The notes beneath the pieces were generated by a model, which made no database searches, was not told where the DNA came from, and was given only the letters and a program-made list of their open reading frames with translations. DNA of 64,000 nucleotides from Chelonoidis abingdonii. Its lineage: Eukaryota > Chordata > Testudines > Testudinidae. Within the stretch, counting starts at the first letter, position 1; each line of letters begins with the position of its first letter. This document shows, one piece after another, positions 54,890-64,000 of this stretch. Where the stretch lies: NCBI RefSeq assembly GCF_003597395.2, contig NC_133770.1:8355529-8419528 (forward strand), given 5' to 3'. The position numbers and the translations under genes are program-made.

Positions 54890-55990
54890 TAAATGGCCAG
54901 TTTTCAGAATGGAGCAGGGTAAGTAGTGATGTTCCCCAGGGGTCTGTACTGAGACCAGTAGTAGTGAACATATTCATAAATGATCTGGAAAAAGGGGTAA
55001 ACAGTGAGGTGACAAAATTTGCAGATTTTATTAAATTACTCGAGATAGTTAAATCCAAAGCAGAATGCAAAGAGTTACAAAGGGATCTCACAAAACTGGG
55101 TGACTGGACAACAAAATGGTAGGTGACATTCAATGCTGATAAATGCAAAGTAATGCACATTGTACATGTAAAATGATGGGGTCTGAATTAGCTGTTAACT
55201 CATAGGAAAAAGATCTTGGAATCATTGTGGATACTTCTCTGAAAACATTTGCTCAATGTGCATTGGCAGTCAAAAAATTTTGGGACTCATTAGGAAAGGG
55301 ATAGATAAAAAGACAGAATATGTCATATTGCCTCTATATAAATCCATGGTACACCCACATCTTGAATACTGAGTGCAGATCTCATCGCCCCATCTCAAAA
55401 AGATATATTGGAATTGAAAAAAGTACAGAAGAAGGTGACAAAAATTATTAGGAGTATGGAACGGCTTCCATATGAGAAGAGATTAATAAGACTGGGACTT
55501 TTCCGCTTGAAAAAAAGATGACTAAGGGAGGATATGATAGAGGTCTATAAAATTATGACTGGTGTGGAGAAAGTAAATAAGGAAGTGTTATTTACTCCTC
55601 ATAACACAAAAACTAGGGGTCACCAAATGAAATTAATAGGCAGCAGGTTTAAAACAAACAAAAGGAAGTATTTCTTCACACAACGGAAGAACTCTTTGCC
55701 AGAGGATGTTGTGAATGCCAAGACTATAGCAATTTTCAAAAAAAAGAACAAGAGGATAGGTCCTTCAGTGGCTATTAACCAGTATGGGCAAAGATGCAAA
55801 ACCATGCTCTAAATTGTCCTTAGCCTCTGTTTACCAGAAGCTGGGAATGGGCGACAGGGGATGGATCACTTGATGATTCCCTATTCTGTTCATTCCCTCT
55901 GAGGCACTTGCACTGGCCGCAATCAGAAGACAGGATACTGGGCTAGATGGACCTTTGGTCTGACCCAATGTGGCTCTTCTTATGTGCATT
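54890..55990 (+). mobile_element. CR1 LINE, RT palm to 3' end
   Basis: It opens inside the RT domain with DVPQGSVLRPV and [15 protein letters not shown], then KFADFIKLL where CR1 has FADDTKL: the second catalytic Asp is replaced by Phe. A stop follows at DWTTKW. Further on come 'ACDP'-less linker blocks, then [33 protein letters not shown] and [18 protein letters not shown], and the 3' UTR ends with 'gacaggatactgggctagat' and 'ttcttatg' at 55990. It is about 1.1 kb, the longest sense CR1 here, and is inactive. Confidence 0.9.
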
Positions 55991-56157
55991 TTATCACTGA
56001 GTTGATCTCTCTTTTTTCCAGTGCAATGGACATAGGTCCAGTGTATCCAGACCCAGAACTCTGCTATCTCAAAGTGTCAACAGTTCATCACACAGCCAGC
56101 CTTCACAACTGGAAATGCATTGTGCCTGTGCTCTCATTGTAAACATGGAGATCAAGA

Positions 56158-56664
56158 ACAACAAGGACTCTGGTGGCACCTTAAAGACTAACAGATTTAT
56201 TTGGGTTTAAGCTTTTGTGGGTAAAAAACCTCACTTCTTCCGATGCATGGAGTGAAAGTTACAGATGCAGGCATTATAAAAGGACACATGAAGAGAAGGG
56301 AGTTACCACACAAGTGGAGAACCACTGTTGACACGACCAATTCAGTCAGGGTGGATGTGGTCCAGTCTCAATAATAGATAAGGGGTATCAATTCCAGGAG
56401 AGGCAAAGCTGCTTTTGTAAGGAACCAGCCACTCCCAGTCCCTATTCAAGCCCAAATTAATGGTGCTAAATTTGAAATTAATTTTAGTTCTGCTGTTTCT
56501 CTTTGAACTCTGTTTCTGAAAATTTTTTGTTCAAGAACAGTTACTTTTAAATCTGTTATCGAATGTCCAGGGAGATTGAAGCGTTCACCTACTGGCTTTT
56601 GTATGTTACCATTCCTGATGTCTGATTTGTGTCCATTTATTCTTTTACGTAGGGATTGTCCAGT
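56158..56664 (-). mobile_element. Penelope-like element 3' part: GIY-YIG frame and hammerhead-like fold
   Basis: On the minus strand 56664-56446 is one open frame of about 72 codons ending in a stop. It begins TGQSLRKRINGHKSDI and contains FNLPGHS, matching the GIY-YIG endonuclease domain at the C-terminus of Penelope proteins (the leading YIG is cut off by truncation at 56664). The 3' UTR follows, and at 56242-56211 the minus strand reads 'cggaagaagtgaggtttttt' then 'acccacaaaagc', a degraded hammerhead layout (CUGAnGA, stem II, GAAA) with substitutions at two core positions. It ends 'ggtgccaccagagtccttg'. The short copy at 31525 shares this end. Confidence 0.82.
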
Positions 56665-57654
56665 TAAGAGATGAGCACAGAGGAGGCTGAAATCCCTTCT
56701 CAGAGAAAAGCAGTTCTCTCCATAGTTGAAGTGTAGGGAACATTTGCAGTGATTTTGCTTGTCCTGTGCCTTTTCTGTTCAGCAGAAGTCTCCAGCCATT
56801 AATGTTAACTTGGAACTTATTCCGGTATCTGAAATTGTATAAAATTAATTAATTATTATTGAAAAATTGGGATGTTTTTAAGAATTCCTTGTCCTGTCAC
56901 CGAGATGGGTTATTGTTCTCATCATGTCCAGACTCAGTGTCCAGGGTATAGTCTCCTCCATATCTCCATTCCCAATACTTCATGATTGCTTAGTACTGCC
57001 CCATAGCAGGTGCCAGAATATACACCATCATTTAAACACCTGTTCATCAGAGTCTTCCTAAGACTATTACTTGAGAATCTTTAAAAATAAAATGTAACTA
57101 GCTCAAACACAATACCTGCATGGCACCCCCGTCAGTAACCTTGATTGTGTTCTTACTCCTTGTTGCCAGATGTCAAGAGGTGCTGAGTTTAGAAGATAGT
57201 AAAAAAAAACTTTTATAGCCAATCCCCAGGGTCAAATTGTCCCCTCATTGTTTTCATCTAGGAGGAGACTAGTATTCAAAGCTAATGCACAGAATTACTA
57301 AGAAGCATATGTTAACAGGCAACGGTTAGGTGGGTCCCAACCAACTACTAGCATGGGAAACGTAAAGGCATAGAACAATACAAACAAGAATAGAGAATGG
57401 AGAAATCAGCACATTCATGTCCGGGTGTTAAGAGAAAGTGGAGATCCATCCAGACTTTTGGATTTAAAGCACAAGAAGAGGTGAGTCAGGATAGAGTCAC
57501 CTGTTCCAGTGGGAAATGGCACAATTGCACATGGAATACCTGAGCATTGTGTCTGGAAGGGTCACTAAGATCAGGGTCCTGTTGTGCTGATCAGAGACAG
57601 AGGTACCTTCAGGATCTAATCATCTAAAAAGACAAGACAGGAAGTGGGAGAAAG
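56665..57654. other. unassigned region
   Basis: No gene or repeat family is recognised. The PLE homology stops sharply at 56664. Confidence 0.4.
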
Positions 57655-57835
57655 GACGCATTATCCCCATTTTACAGATGGGGTGCAAAGCAAAGCAAAG
57701 AGACATTAAATTACTTGGCCATGGTCTATTCTATTCAATATATGTTCTCAGACAAGTCTCTAGCAGAGCTGATAATTGAATCCAGGTCTCCCATGCCCCA
57801 GGCTAGTGTTTTAACCACAATACTATCTTTGCTCC
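57655..57835 (-). repeat. MIR-type SINE, antisense
   Basis: The plus strand shows 'ccccattttacagatggggt', 'ttaaattacttggccatgg', 'attgaatccaggtctcccat' and 'gtgttttaaccacaatacta', a reverse-complement MIR including the tRNA-like head. Confidence 0.75.
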
Positions 57836-57864
57836 CTCCTTTAAATCTGTATTGCATGAGTCCC

Positions 57865-59440
57865 ATAACAGCCACTCCATTACCCTGCCCAGGATCAGTG
57901 TCAGATGACAGGCATATGATTAGACATGTTATCCTATTTGGCCTTTCTAAACATTGGCAGAACATTAGCTTTCTGCCAGTCTTCTGGAACTTCCCCAGTG
58001 TTCCAAGACTTATTGAAAAAAAAAAATCAACATTAATGGTCATGCAAGATCCTCAGCCAGCTCTTTTTAAACTTGTAGCCACAAGTTATCTGGACCCGCT
58101 CATTTTAAAATGTCTGACTTTAGTAGCTGCTGTTTAATATCCTCTGGAGATACTAACAGAATGGAAAGAGAGTTGTCATATGATGTGACTACTGTGACAT
58201 TCCCCCGATGTTATCTGGACCAGTGATCTGCTAGGTCACTCCAAACCTCGACTCTGGGAGCCAGCCTTAACCTGCTCTGCTGTGAGAACCACAACTCCTG
58301 GGTTGTTCCTGAACAGCCTCTGGCATGTAAGCTGCTCCCAGCTACGTGAGTGAGCACTTTTGGCCAGTCGCTGTTTGCTATCCCAAGGGTAGTCTCTGAC
58401 ACGCTTCAAACCGAACACACTGATTCAGGTAGAATAAACAAAAGATAGATTTTAAGTCAAAGCACAACAAGTCAGATTTGGTCAAATGAAATAAAAGCAA
58501 AACACATTCTAAGCTGATCTTAACACTTTCAGTGGCCTTGCAAACTTAGATGCTTCTCACCACAGGCTGGCTGGTTGCCCTTCAGCCAGGCTCATCCCTT
58601 TGATCTGAGCTTCTGTCGCTTGGTGGTGGTGTCTGTAGAGAGTGCATGGCAAATGTCTCTCCCTTTAATCATGTTCTTTCTCCCCTCTTGGCTTTTCCCC
58701 CCCTTCAGAGTCAGGTGAGCATTACTTCATCGCAGTCCCAAACTGACCAACGGAAGGGAGGTGATTCACTCAAAAGTCCAACAGATCCTTTGTTGCTGCC
58801 TAGGCAGGTGTCCCTTGTACTTGTGAGGCTGGACTGGGTTTGTCCCATACATGCCCTGATGAGGTATGAACTTCCCCTCTGCTCCTGGAGTGACACCCGA
58901 TATGAAAAGCTTTGCATTGGATACCACACAATCATATTATAAGGCTGAACATGGGGGATGCAGGGTGTTCCCCCGACGCACAGAGCATCACAGCTACATC
59001 AATTGTTTCCCCCACAACACAGAACAGAAATATTTATTGAACACTTCTGCTTTTTCTGCATTATTATTGATAGTTCTACCATTTCCATCTAGTAATGGAC
59101 CAATACTATTGTTAGGGTTGTTTTTGTTCCTAATCTACTGAAAAAATGCCTTCTTATTGTCCATAATTCTGCTGGCCATAAATTTCTCTTCATGTCCCTT
59201 TCTTTCCCTTATCAGTTTTCTAAAATTTATAGCTTCTCATTTATTTGTTATCATCAACTTCTCCTTTCTTTCATTTGTTGGACATTATTTTTTTAAAGCT
59301 GCCTTCACTTCTCCTCTGAACCAGGTCAGTTTTTTAAACCAATATTACCATCTTCCTCAATTTTGGGACTGTGTTCTTAAACAATTCCTAATTATCATTC
59401 ATATTTTTCTGATAAAATTCTGCCTCACCTAAGGAATGCT
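57865..59440 (-). mobile_element. CR1 ORF2 fragment (RT start), antisense, split by an LTR
   Basis: From 58192 leftwards the minus strand encodes the start of the RT domain: a KELAEDLA-like block, then NKSWNTGEVPEDWQKANV, the well-known CR1/jockey motif, followed by a frameshift near 57950. The upstream part (59440-58993) is the EN-RT linker, mostly frameshifted. The two parts are separated by an LTR with a 5-bp duplication (58193-58992). The 3' portion of ORF2 is missing; the fragment ends near the MIR at 57835. Confidence 0.8.
58193..58992. mobile_element. 800-bp solo LTR inserted in CR1
   Basis: The termini are TGTGACATTCC and GAGCATCACA (TG...CA). The flanks are ACTAC (58188-58192) and GCTAC (58993-58997), four of five identical, and the CR1 sequence is continuous across the insertion once the LTR is removed. 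No internal retroviral genes are present. I could not fix the orientation: an 'ataaa' signal occurs on the plus strand, but the layout is not decisive. Confidence 0.78.
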
Positions 59441-59442
59441 TG

Positions 59443-60105
59443 CTGTCAAGAGGTTGATAATAGCCTACCAGTGATCTGTATAAAGAAATCTTGGGCTCTG
59501 ATCCTTTCATCTCAGAGCTGCTTAAACTTTGTCAGAGGAAGTTTGAGTCGCAAGCCTGAAGTCTCTCATTCAATTTTGGATCATCCTGATATTGGATATT
59601 TGAAGATTAAACCAAAGCCTGTTGAACTGATTTGAGAAAAAACTCTTTACTTTAAAAGCTAACCATTTCTACTATGAAACGGACCAAAGAACTCTATTCC
59701 TACCTGTACGTATAATAATCTTTTAACCAATACTCTTTTCTTTTCTAGTAATTTTTAGTTTAGTTATTAAGAAATGGTTGTAAGTGTATATTTGGGTAAT
59801 ATCTGAAATATTCATTAACTTGGTGGGTAATGTATCTAATTCTTTGGGATTGGTAGAACTTTTTATAGATGAAGATTTTCAGTAATCCTCATCATACTTC
59901 ATTTGGCTGTCTGGGGGTGGGATCTCAAGGCTGGGTTGCTTTAAGGGAACTGTATTTTTGGCTTCTGGGTAACCAGTAACGTATTGTGGAAGCTGTTTTG
60001 TTGCTGGCTTGGTGAATTCAAGTGTTAGAGTAACCAGCCTTTTGGGGAATTGTCTGCCCTAATTGAGCAATCTCAAGGTGGACCCCCAGGACTCTGGTCA
60101 CAACA
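59443..60105. mobile_element. LTR-like repeat, probable
   Basis: The block runs from about 'tgtcaagaggttgataatag' to 'ggactctggtcacaaca'. I recognise it as similar to a common turtle LTR (internal 'tttggctgtctgggggtggg' and 'ttgctttaagggaactgta'). TG...CA termini are plausible, but no matching TSD was found and the left edge is uncertain. There is no coding capacity. Confidence 0.45.
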
Positions 60106-60949
60106 TCTCTTGGAGTCTGAGGAGATTCTGGGACTACTGCTGTGGAGGGATGATTCCAATCAATGCCAAATGATCAGAAGCAAGTGGAGGTAAGTTTTAA
60201 AGGGATTATAAGCATGACCGGTAGCACCGCCTACTATTAAGGTTGCCTGACACTTCCCTGTTTTCGGTTTCTTAAAACTTTGTCAGACTTTAACCCTTTG
60301 GGGCACAGTTTTCCGTGCTAAATGTCTGCCTCACCCTGATGATTGTTATCATTATTATTCTGAAAATTTCATCCAAAACCATTCAGACATTTTTGTGGAT
60401 GAGGCCAGGGAAACGTGGTTTTCCTCATGTTATCAAATGCTGGAGACCTTTTCTTTGACTAGCTCTCTCATCCTCATGGATTGGAAATTTGGCAGCGAGG
60501 TGGCTGTTGTTTCAGGGATGTGCCTTGTGTCATCTTGGTCAGAATCTGCTCAATTTTGGCCAAGTTATGTCCTGAGGGGGTGAGAGGGAGCACAGTTTGA
60601 ACATGCTGTGCACTCTGTCTATTTTAGCAACTAAAATCTCCAAGGATTCTATCGTCACAGAGCATGATCCATTCCCTCGCCACTCCTAGTGCTGACCAGA
60701 CTGTGCACGTGCCATCCCCACAGAGTGACCGAGCATTCTCCAGCACAGGGCTACAAGGGTGGAGCTGGATTTTCCCTGTCATGGCTGCTCCAGACCAGGG
60801 TGCTGTAGGCGCTGGAACTGAGATCAGGGAGTCCCTCTCTCGCTTGCGCTTTCAGGGAACTCCCTCCACACACATGTTGGCACCAAGGTAACATGGAGGA
60901 GGAAACCATCCAATTCAAATGCAATAGGGACAAAATATAGAGCAAGGGT
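60106..60949. other. unassigned region
   Basis: No recognisable gene. 60660-60890 may be part of an unclassified interspersed repeat, but I cannot name it. Confidence 0.35.
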
Positions 60950-61580
60950 GAGGCACAGGCATAGATTGGAAGAAGGAGCAATTTGAGATTGATACTGGGT
61001 GGGGGGAGAGAAACTGTGACTTGGAAGAGGAGAAACTGGGACTAGTTGGGCAAGAAGACTGGGAGCCAGTGAGGAAAACCGGGGGCTGGGACTGCAAGCC
61101 AGTGGGCTGGGAGGGAACACTGAGATCAGATGAAGAGCTGAGGGGAGAGGGGGTCCTGAGAATAACTGGACAAGGACACTGGGAGGAGGAACCAGTGAGG
61201 GAAGGGAAACAGGTCTGAGAAGGAGCTGGGGTGCAAGGGTAGACTGGGAACTGGCTGGGCAAAGAGGCTGGGACAAGGAGCCAGGTAGCAGGGAGAGTGA
61301 GGCAAAGAACTAGGGGATGGGGTAGAGGAGACCGAGCTTGGATGAGGAGTCTGAGGAGAGAGACCAGGCCTGGGAGACAGTGGCGGAGGGGTAGCCCGTG
61401 TCAGGGAGGGATAGAGGAGAAACAGATCAGAAGGGTACCTGGGAGTGGTGAACTGAGACTGGCTGGGCAAGGAGACTGGGAGGAAGCCTGAGGAGTGGGT
61501 CAGAAGGAGAATGGGACAGGGACTAGAAGCCAGACAGCAATGGGGAAAAAGACCAGACAGGAAGAGGTTAGAGGGGACAG
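60950..61580. repeat. G/A-rich degenerate minisatellite
   Basis: The motif 'actggctgggcaaggagact' (with variants) recurs at about 61040, 61160, 61250 and 61455, followed by 'gggaggaagc'-like sequence, giving a rough 100-bp higher-order period. The plus strand is almost free of C runs. Both antisense frames (150 and 115 aa, Ser/Pro-rich) are artefacts of it. Confidence 0.7.
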
Positions 61581-62274
61581 GCTAGAAGGGATCAAACTTG
61601 GGGGTAAAGGCAGAAGAGTTTGAGCCACTAGAGCACATACGCCTCGAGAGCCTGAAATGGAAACCAAGATTTTGGAGTCTCATTCTTCCTCTGGAGAAAG
61701 CAAACATCTGTGAAACCCACTGGCAAAGTGTCCCAGGTCCCTATATTGCTGGTCCATAGACGATAGCAACCTACTACTGTTATCAGTTATTCTTTTAGCT
61801 CAGGTGAGAGAGGAGCTAAATGTTCCAACCTTGCTGATTAGAGCTGAGCAGGAGACGTTTTCCCCATCCCGTGAGATTTTCCAAAGTATATCCTGTCCTG
61901 AAACAGGGCAAAAAGTTAAAATTCTTGAAAATGTTTCCACACTGAAAAAAATGTTGGGATTGGGTCAATTGAAACATTTCAATCCTTCCCCCCCAACACA
62001 CACACTATAAATTAGCTTCAATATCAAATTAAAAAATTGTTTCAAACCCCCAAGATGGCCTCTGCAATCTTAATTCAGCCCTCTTGTGCATATGCATTAT
62101 GCTGCAGCCTTTAGTTCCATGATCACAAACTACATTTCTCACAGCCACCCTGCCTCATTCAATGCATAGGACGGACATGCTCTGAGGATGAATTGGGCTG
62201 TCTGTAGGACTCCTGATTCATCTGCAGAAGCTGAAAGATGTGCAGTGTATGAGGCTTGGGATTGCAAGAAGAAA
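61581..62274. other. unassigned; AT-rich element start
   Basis: At 61838 'gattagagctgagcaggaga' opens an AT-rich stretch to about 62050, like the AGAGCTG-ended family. Nothing else is recognisable. Confidence 0.45.
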
Positions 62275-62582
62275 AAGGACCATCTTGTGGTTAAGGTAGT
62301 TGAATGTTGGCTTGGAGAATTGGATTCTATCCCTGCCTCTGCTACAGAGTTCCCATGTGATGCTGGGCAAGTCGCTTAAACCAACTTTTCACAGGTGGTC
62401 ACGTGTAAACATGTTAGCTATATAATGCTACGTACTCTGAAAAATCAAATCCTAGAGGCCTCAAATTGGGGACCCAAAAATTAGTGCCTACTTTTGACCT
62501 TAATTTCTCTGTGCCTAAGTTCCCCATCTATAAAATGGAGATAATACCACCTCTATATCTCAGTGCTGTTGTGAAGATAAAT
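62275..62582 (+). repeat. MIR SINE, interrupted
   Basis: The head-to-core segment 'gtggttaaggtagttgaatg', 'tgcctctgctacagagttcc' and 'gatgctgggcaagtcgctta' is separated from the tail 'atttctctgtgcctaagttc' and 'taaaatggagataataccac' by about 110 bp of other sequence. Confidence 0.75.
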
Positions 62583-62822
62583 TCATAGATTCATAGACTC
62601 TAGGACTGGAAGGGATCTCGAGAGGTCATCGAGCCCAGTCTCTTGTCCTCATGGCAGGACCAAATACTGTCTAGACCATTCCTGATAGACATTTATCTAA
62701 CCTACTCTTAAATATCTCCAGAGATGGAGATTCCACAACCTCCCTAGGCAATTTATTCCAGTGTTTAACTACCCTGACAGTTAGGAACTTTTTCCTAATG
62801 TCCAATCTAAATCTCTCATTAA
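62582..62822 (-). mobile_element. CR1 3' end, antisense
   Basis: The plus strand 'ttcatagattcatagactct', 'aggactggaagggatctcga', 'ggagattccacaacctccct' and 'aggaactttttcctaatgtc' gives the antisense 3' UTR and ORF2 tail. It shares its tip with 35049. Confidence 0.88.
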
Positions 62823-62847
62823 CGTTTGTGAAACATTCGGATACTAT

Positions 62848-62950
62848 TCATAGATTCATAGATTCCAAGGCCAAACAGGACCATTGTGATCATCTTGTCT
62901 GACCTCATGCATAACATGGACCAGAAAACTTTTCCTAAATAATTCCTATG
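62848..62950 (-). mobile_element. CR1-like 3' tip, antisense (7354 family)
   Basis: 'ttcatagattcatagattcc', 'aaggccaaacaggaccattg' and 'tcttgtctgacctcatgcat' belong to the same antisense family as 7354-7830. Confidence 0.75.
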
Positions 62951-64000
62951 GAGATGAGCACCATAGAAAATGCCCATGAGGAAATTAATAATTCTGTATT
63001 CAGAGCGGGGTTTGAATAGTATGCAGTAAATAAGGCCTGGGGATACAGACTGAAACAACAAGGAGAAAACAAAATATTGAACAGCTGCTCACTAAGTGAG
63101 CACTATCCATCCTGTGCACTGAATGAGGCAGGGATCCAGTGGAGAAGAACAACAGTGTATGGTCACGTAATTAAAGACTGTCACGGTGTATATGCACAAG
63201 CGGGCTGAATTAAGGTTGCACAGGCAACCTTAACTCTGGCATTTTCTCGTTTCGGAGTGTTTGACTTTGAAGCTTAATAATACTCTATAATCACATATCT
63301 GTATATCTACATTAAAACGGAGAATCTACACGATTTGCAGAACTGACCCAGTGATTTTGACTCTTCATTTTTTGGGATACTACTTGATGCACGTTAAAAG
63401 TGCCCTATTTTCCAAAAGTACTGAGCTTTAACACCCGAATCTCTGAAATTCAGGTCCTTTTAATGTGTTTCAAGTTGGAAACACACACACACCCTGCCCC
63501 TACCAAAAAAAAAAAGATTGAGTCTTCCAAAGTTCGTAATCACTTTTTGGGGGGGAAAATATTATATAATTCAAAATTTCAGATTTCATATACATATGTG
63601 AAATATGGATTCTTAATTATGTTTGGATACTCCCAGTACCAGGAATAAAGCATAGTAATAAATTTTAGAATTAATAGCAAGTGCACTTATTACCATGGAA
63701 ACATAGCCAAAACAAATATTAGGAGTTTCTGATTCTTAGAATTCACACATGCCAATACAATTACCCTGCACAGTTACCCATACATCTAATGCTCCTAAGC
63801 ATACGGTGTGTATATATATCAATAGATATATTTCCTCATTGTATCTGCTAGATGCCTTGTGACCTATCCTCTGCTTTACAATCACTTCAGGGGTAATACA
63901 GAATTTGTCAGAGTTAGGGGCTGAAGGAAGTGGGTCGGGGTGGGGGAGGCAATTTCAGTTTGTTTTGTCCTGTTTCTAGGCTCATATGCATACTTGTCTC
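62951..64000. other. unassigned region to window edge
   Basis: No gene. There are a short AC run at 63481-63491, a poly-A run at 63506-63516 and a TA-rich stretch at 63810-63830. Confidence 0.4.

Noticed and set aside
60824..61276. 150-aa Ser/Pro-rich antisense frame
   Set aside because: It is the translation of a purine-rich minisatellite, with overlapping frames of the same composition.

Overview
This window looks like non-coding (intergenic or deep intronic) DNA from a cryptodiran turtle. I found no protein-coding host gene, tRNA, rRNA or CRISPR array that I can support. The assignment rests on the repeats: tRNA-headed SINEs with a CR1-like tail (the Cry-SINE pattern), many CR1 LINE 3' ends carrying ATTCTATG or TTCTTATG terminal repeats, Penelope-like elements (PLEs), sauropsid MIR/L2 relics, and several hAT families. 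Family names come from recognising sequence, not from a database search. Boundaries given with target-site duplications (TSDs) were read directly; other edges are good to roughly 10-50 bases.

Layout. 1-10 kb: a PLE reverse-transcriptase fragment at the left edge, a complete small hAT element with a perfect 8-bp TSD (1750-2011), a long antisense CR1 piece (4188-5255) and a Cry-SINE. 10-17 kb: a complete but dead 3.4-kb hAT transposon (12977-16388) whose minus-strand transposase relic has a TTF-type zinc finger, a DUF4371-like region and an hAT dimerisation tail. 17-31 kb: two more hAT non-autonomous elements (19442-19807, 26365-26637), palindromic MITEs, CR1 and MIR relics, and an LTR-like block at 28.1-28.7 kb. 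31-45 kb: a MIR split by a 104-bp PLE piece with a perfect 9-bp TSD, a CR1 end, a 1.15-kb hAT element containing a nested MITE, a Cry-SINE, and a MITE split by a CR1 tail. 45-56 kb: a hairpin MITE rich in AGCGCT, a solo LTR with a perfect 5-bp TSD inside a SINE/MITE nest, and a Cry-SINE abutting CR1. 54.9-60.1 kb: a 1.1-kb CR1 ORF2 relic with a lost catalytic residue, a PLE 3' end with an open GIY-YIG-like frame and a decayed hammerhead-like fold, and an antisense CR1 split by an 800-bp solo LTR. 60-64 kb: a G/A-rich degenerate minisatellite, MIR and CR1 ends.

No genes work together here. The biology is a layered record of transposition: old MIR/L2 and palindromic elements, then CR1 and PLE, then hAT elements and LTRs inserted into them. 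The best candidates for something under-described are the PLE 3' ends with hammerhead-like folds, the AGGGTTGCCA/AGGGTGACCA-ended MITEs with roughly 9-10-bp TSDs, the AT-rich AGAGCTG-ended elements, and the GGGCCAGATCC palindromes.
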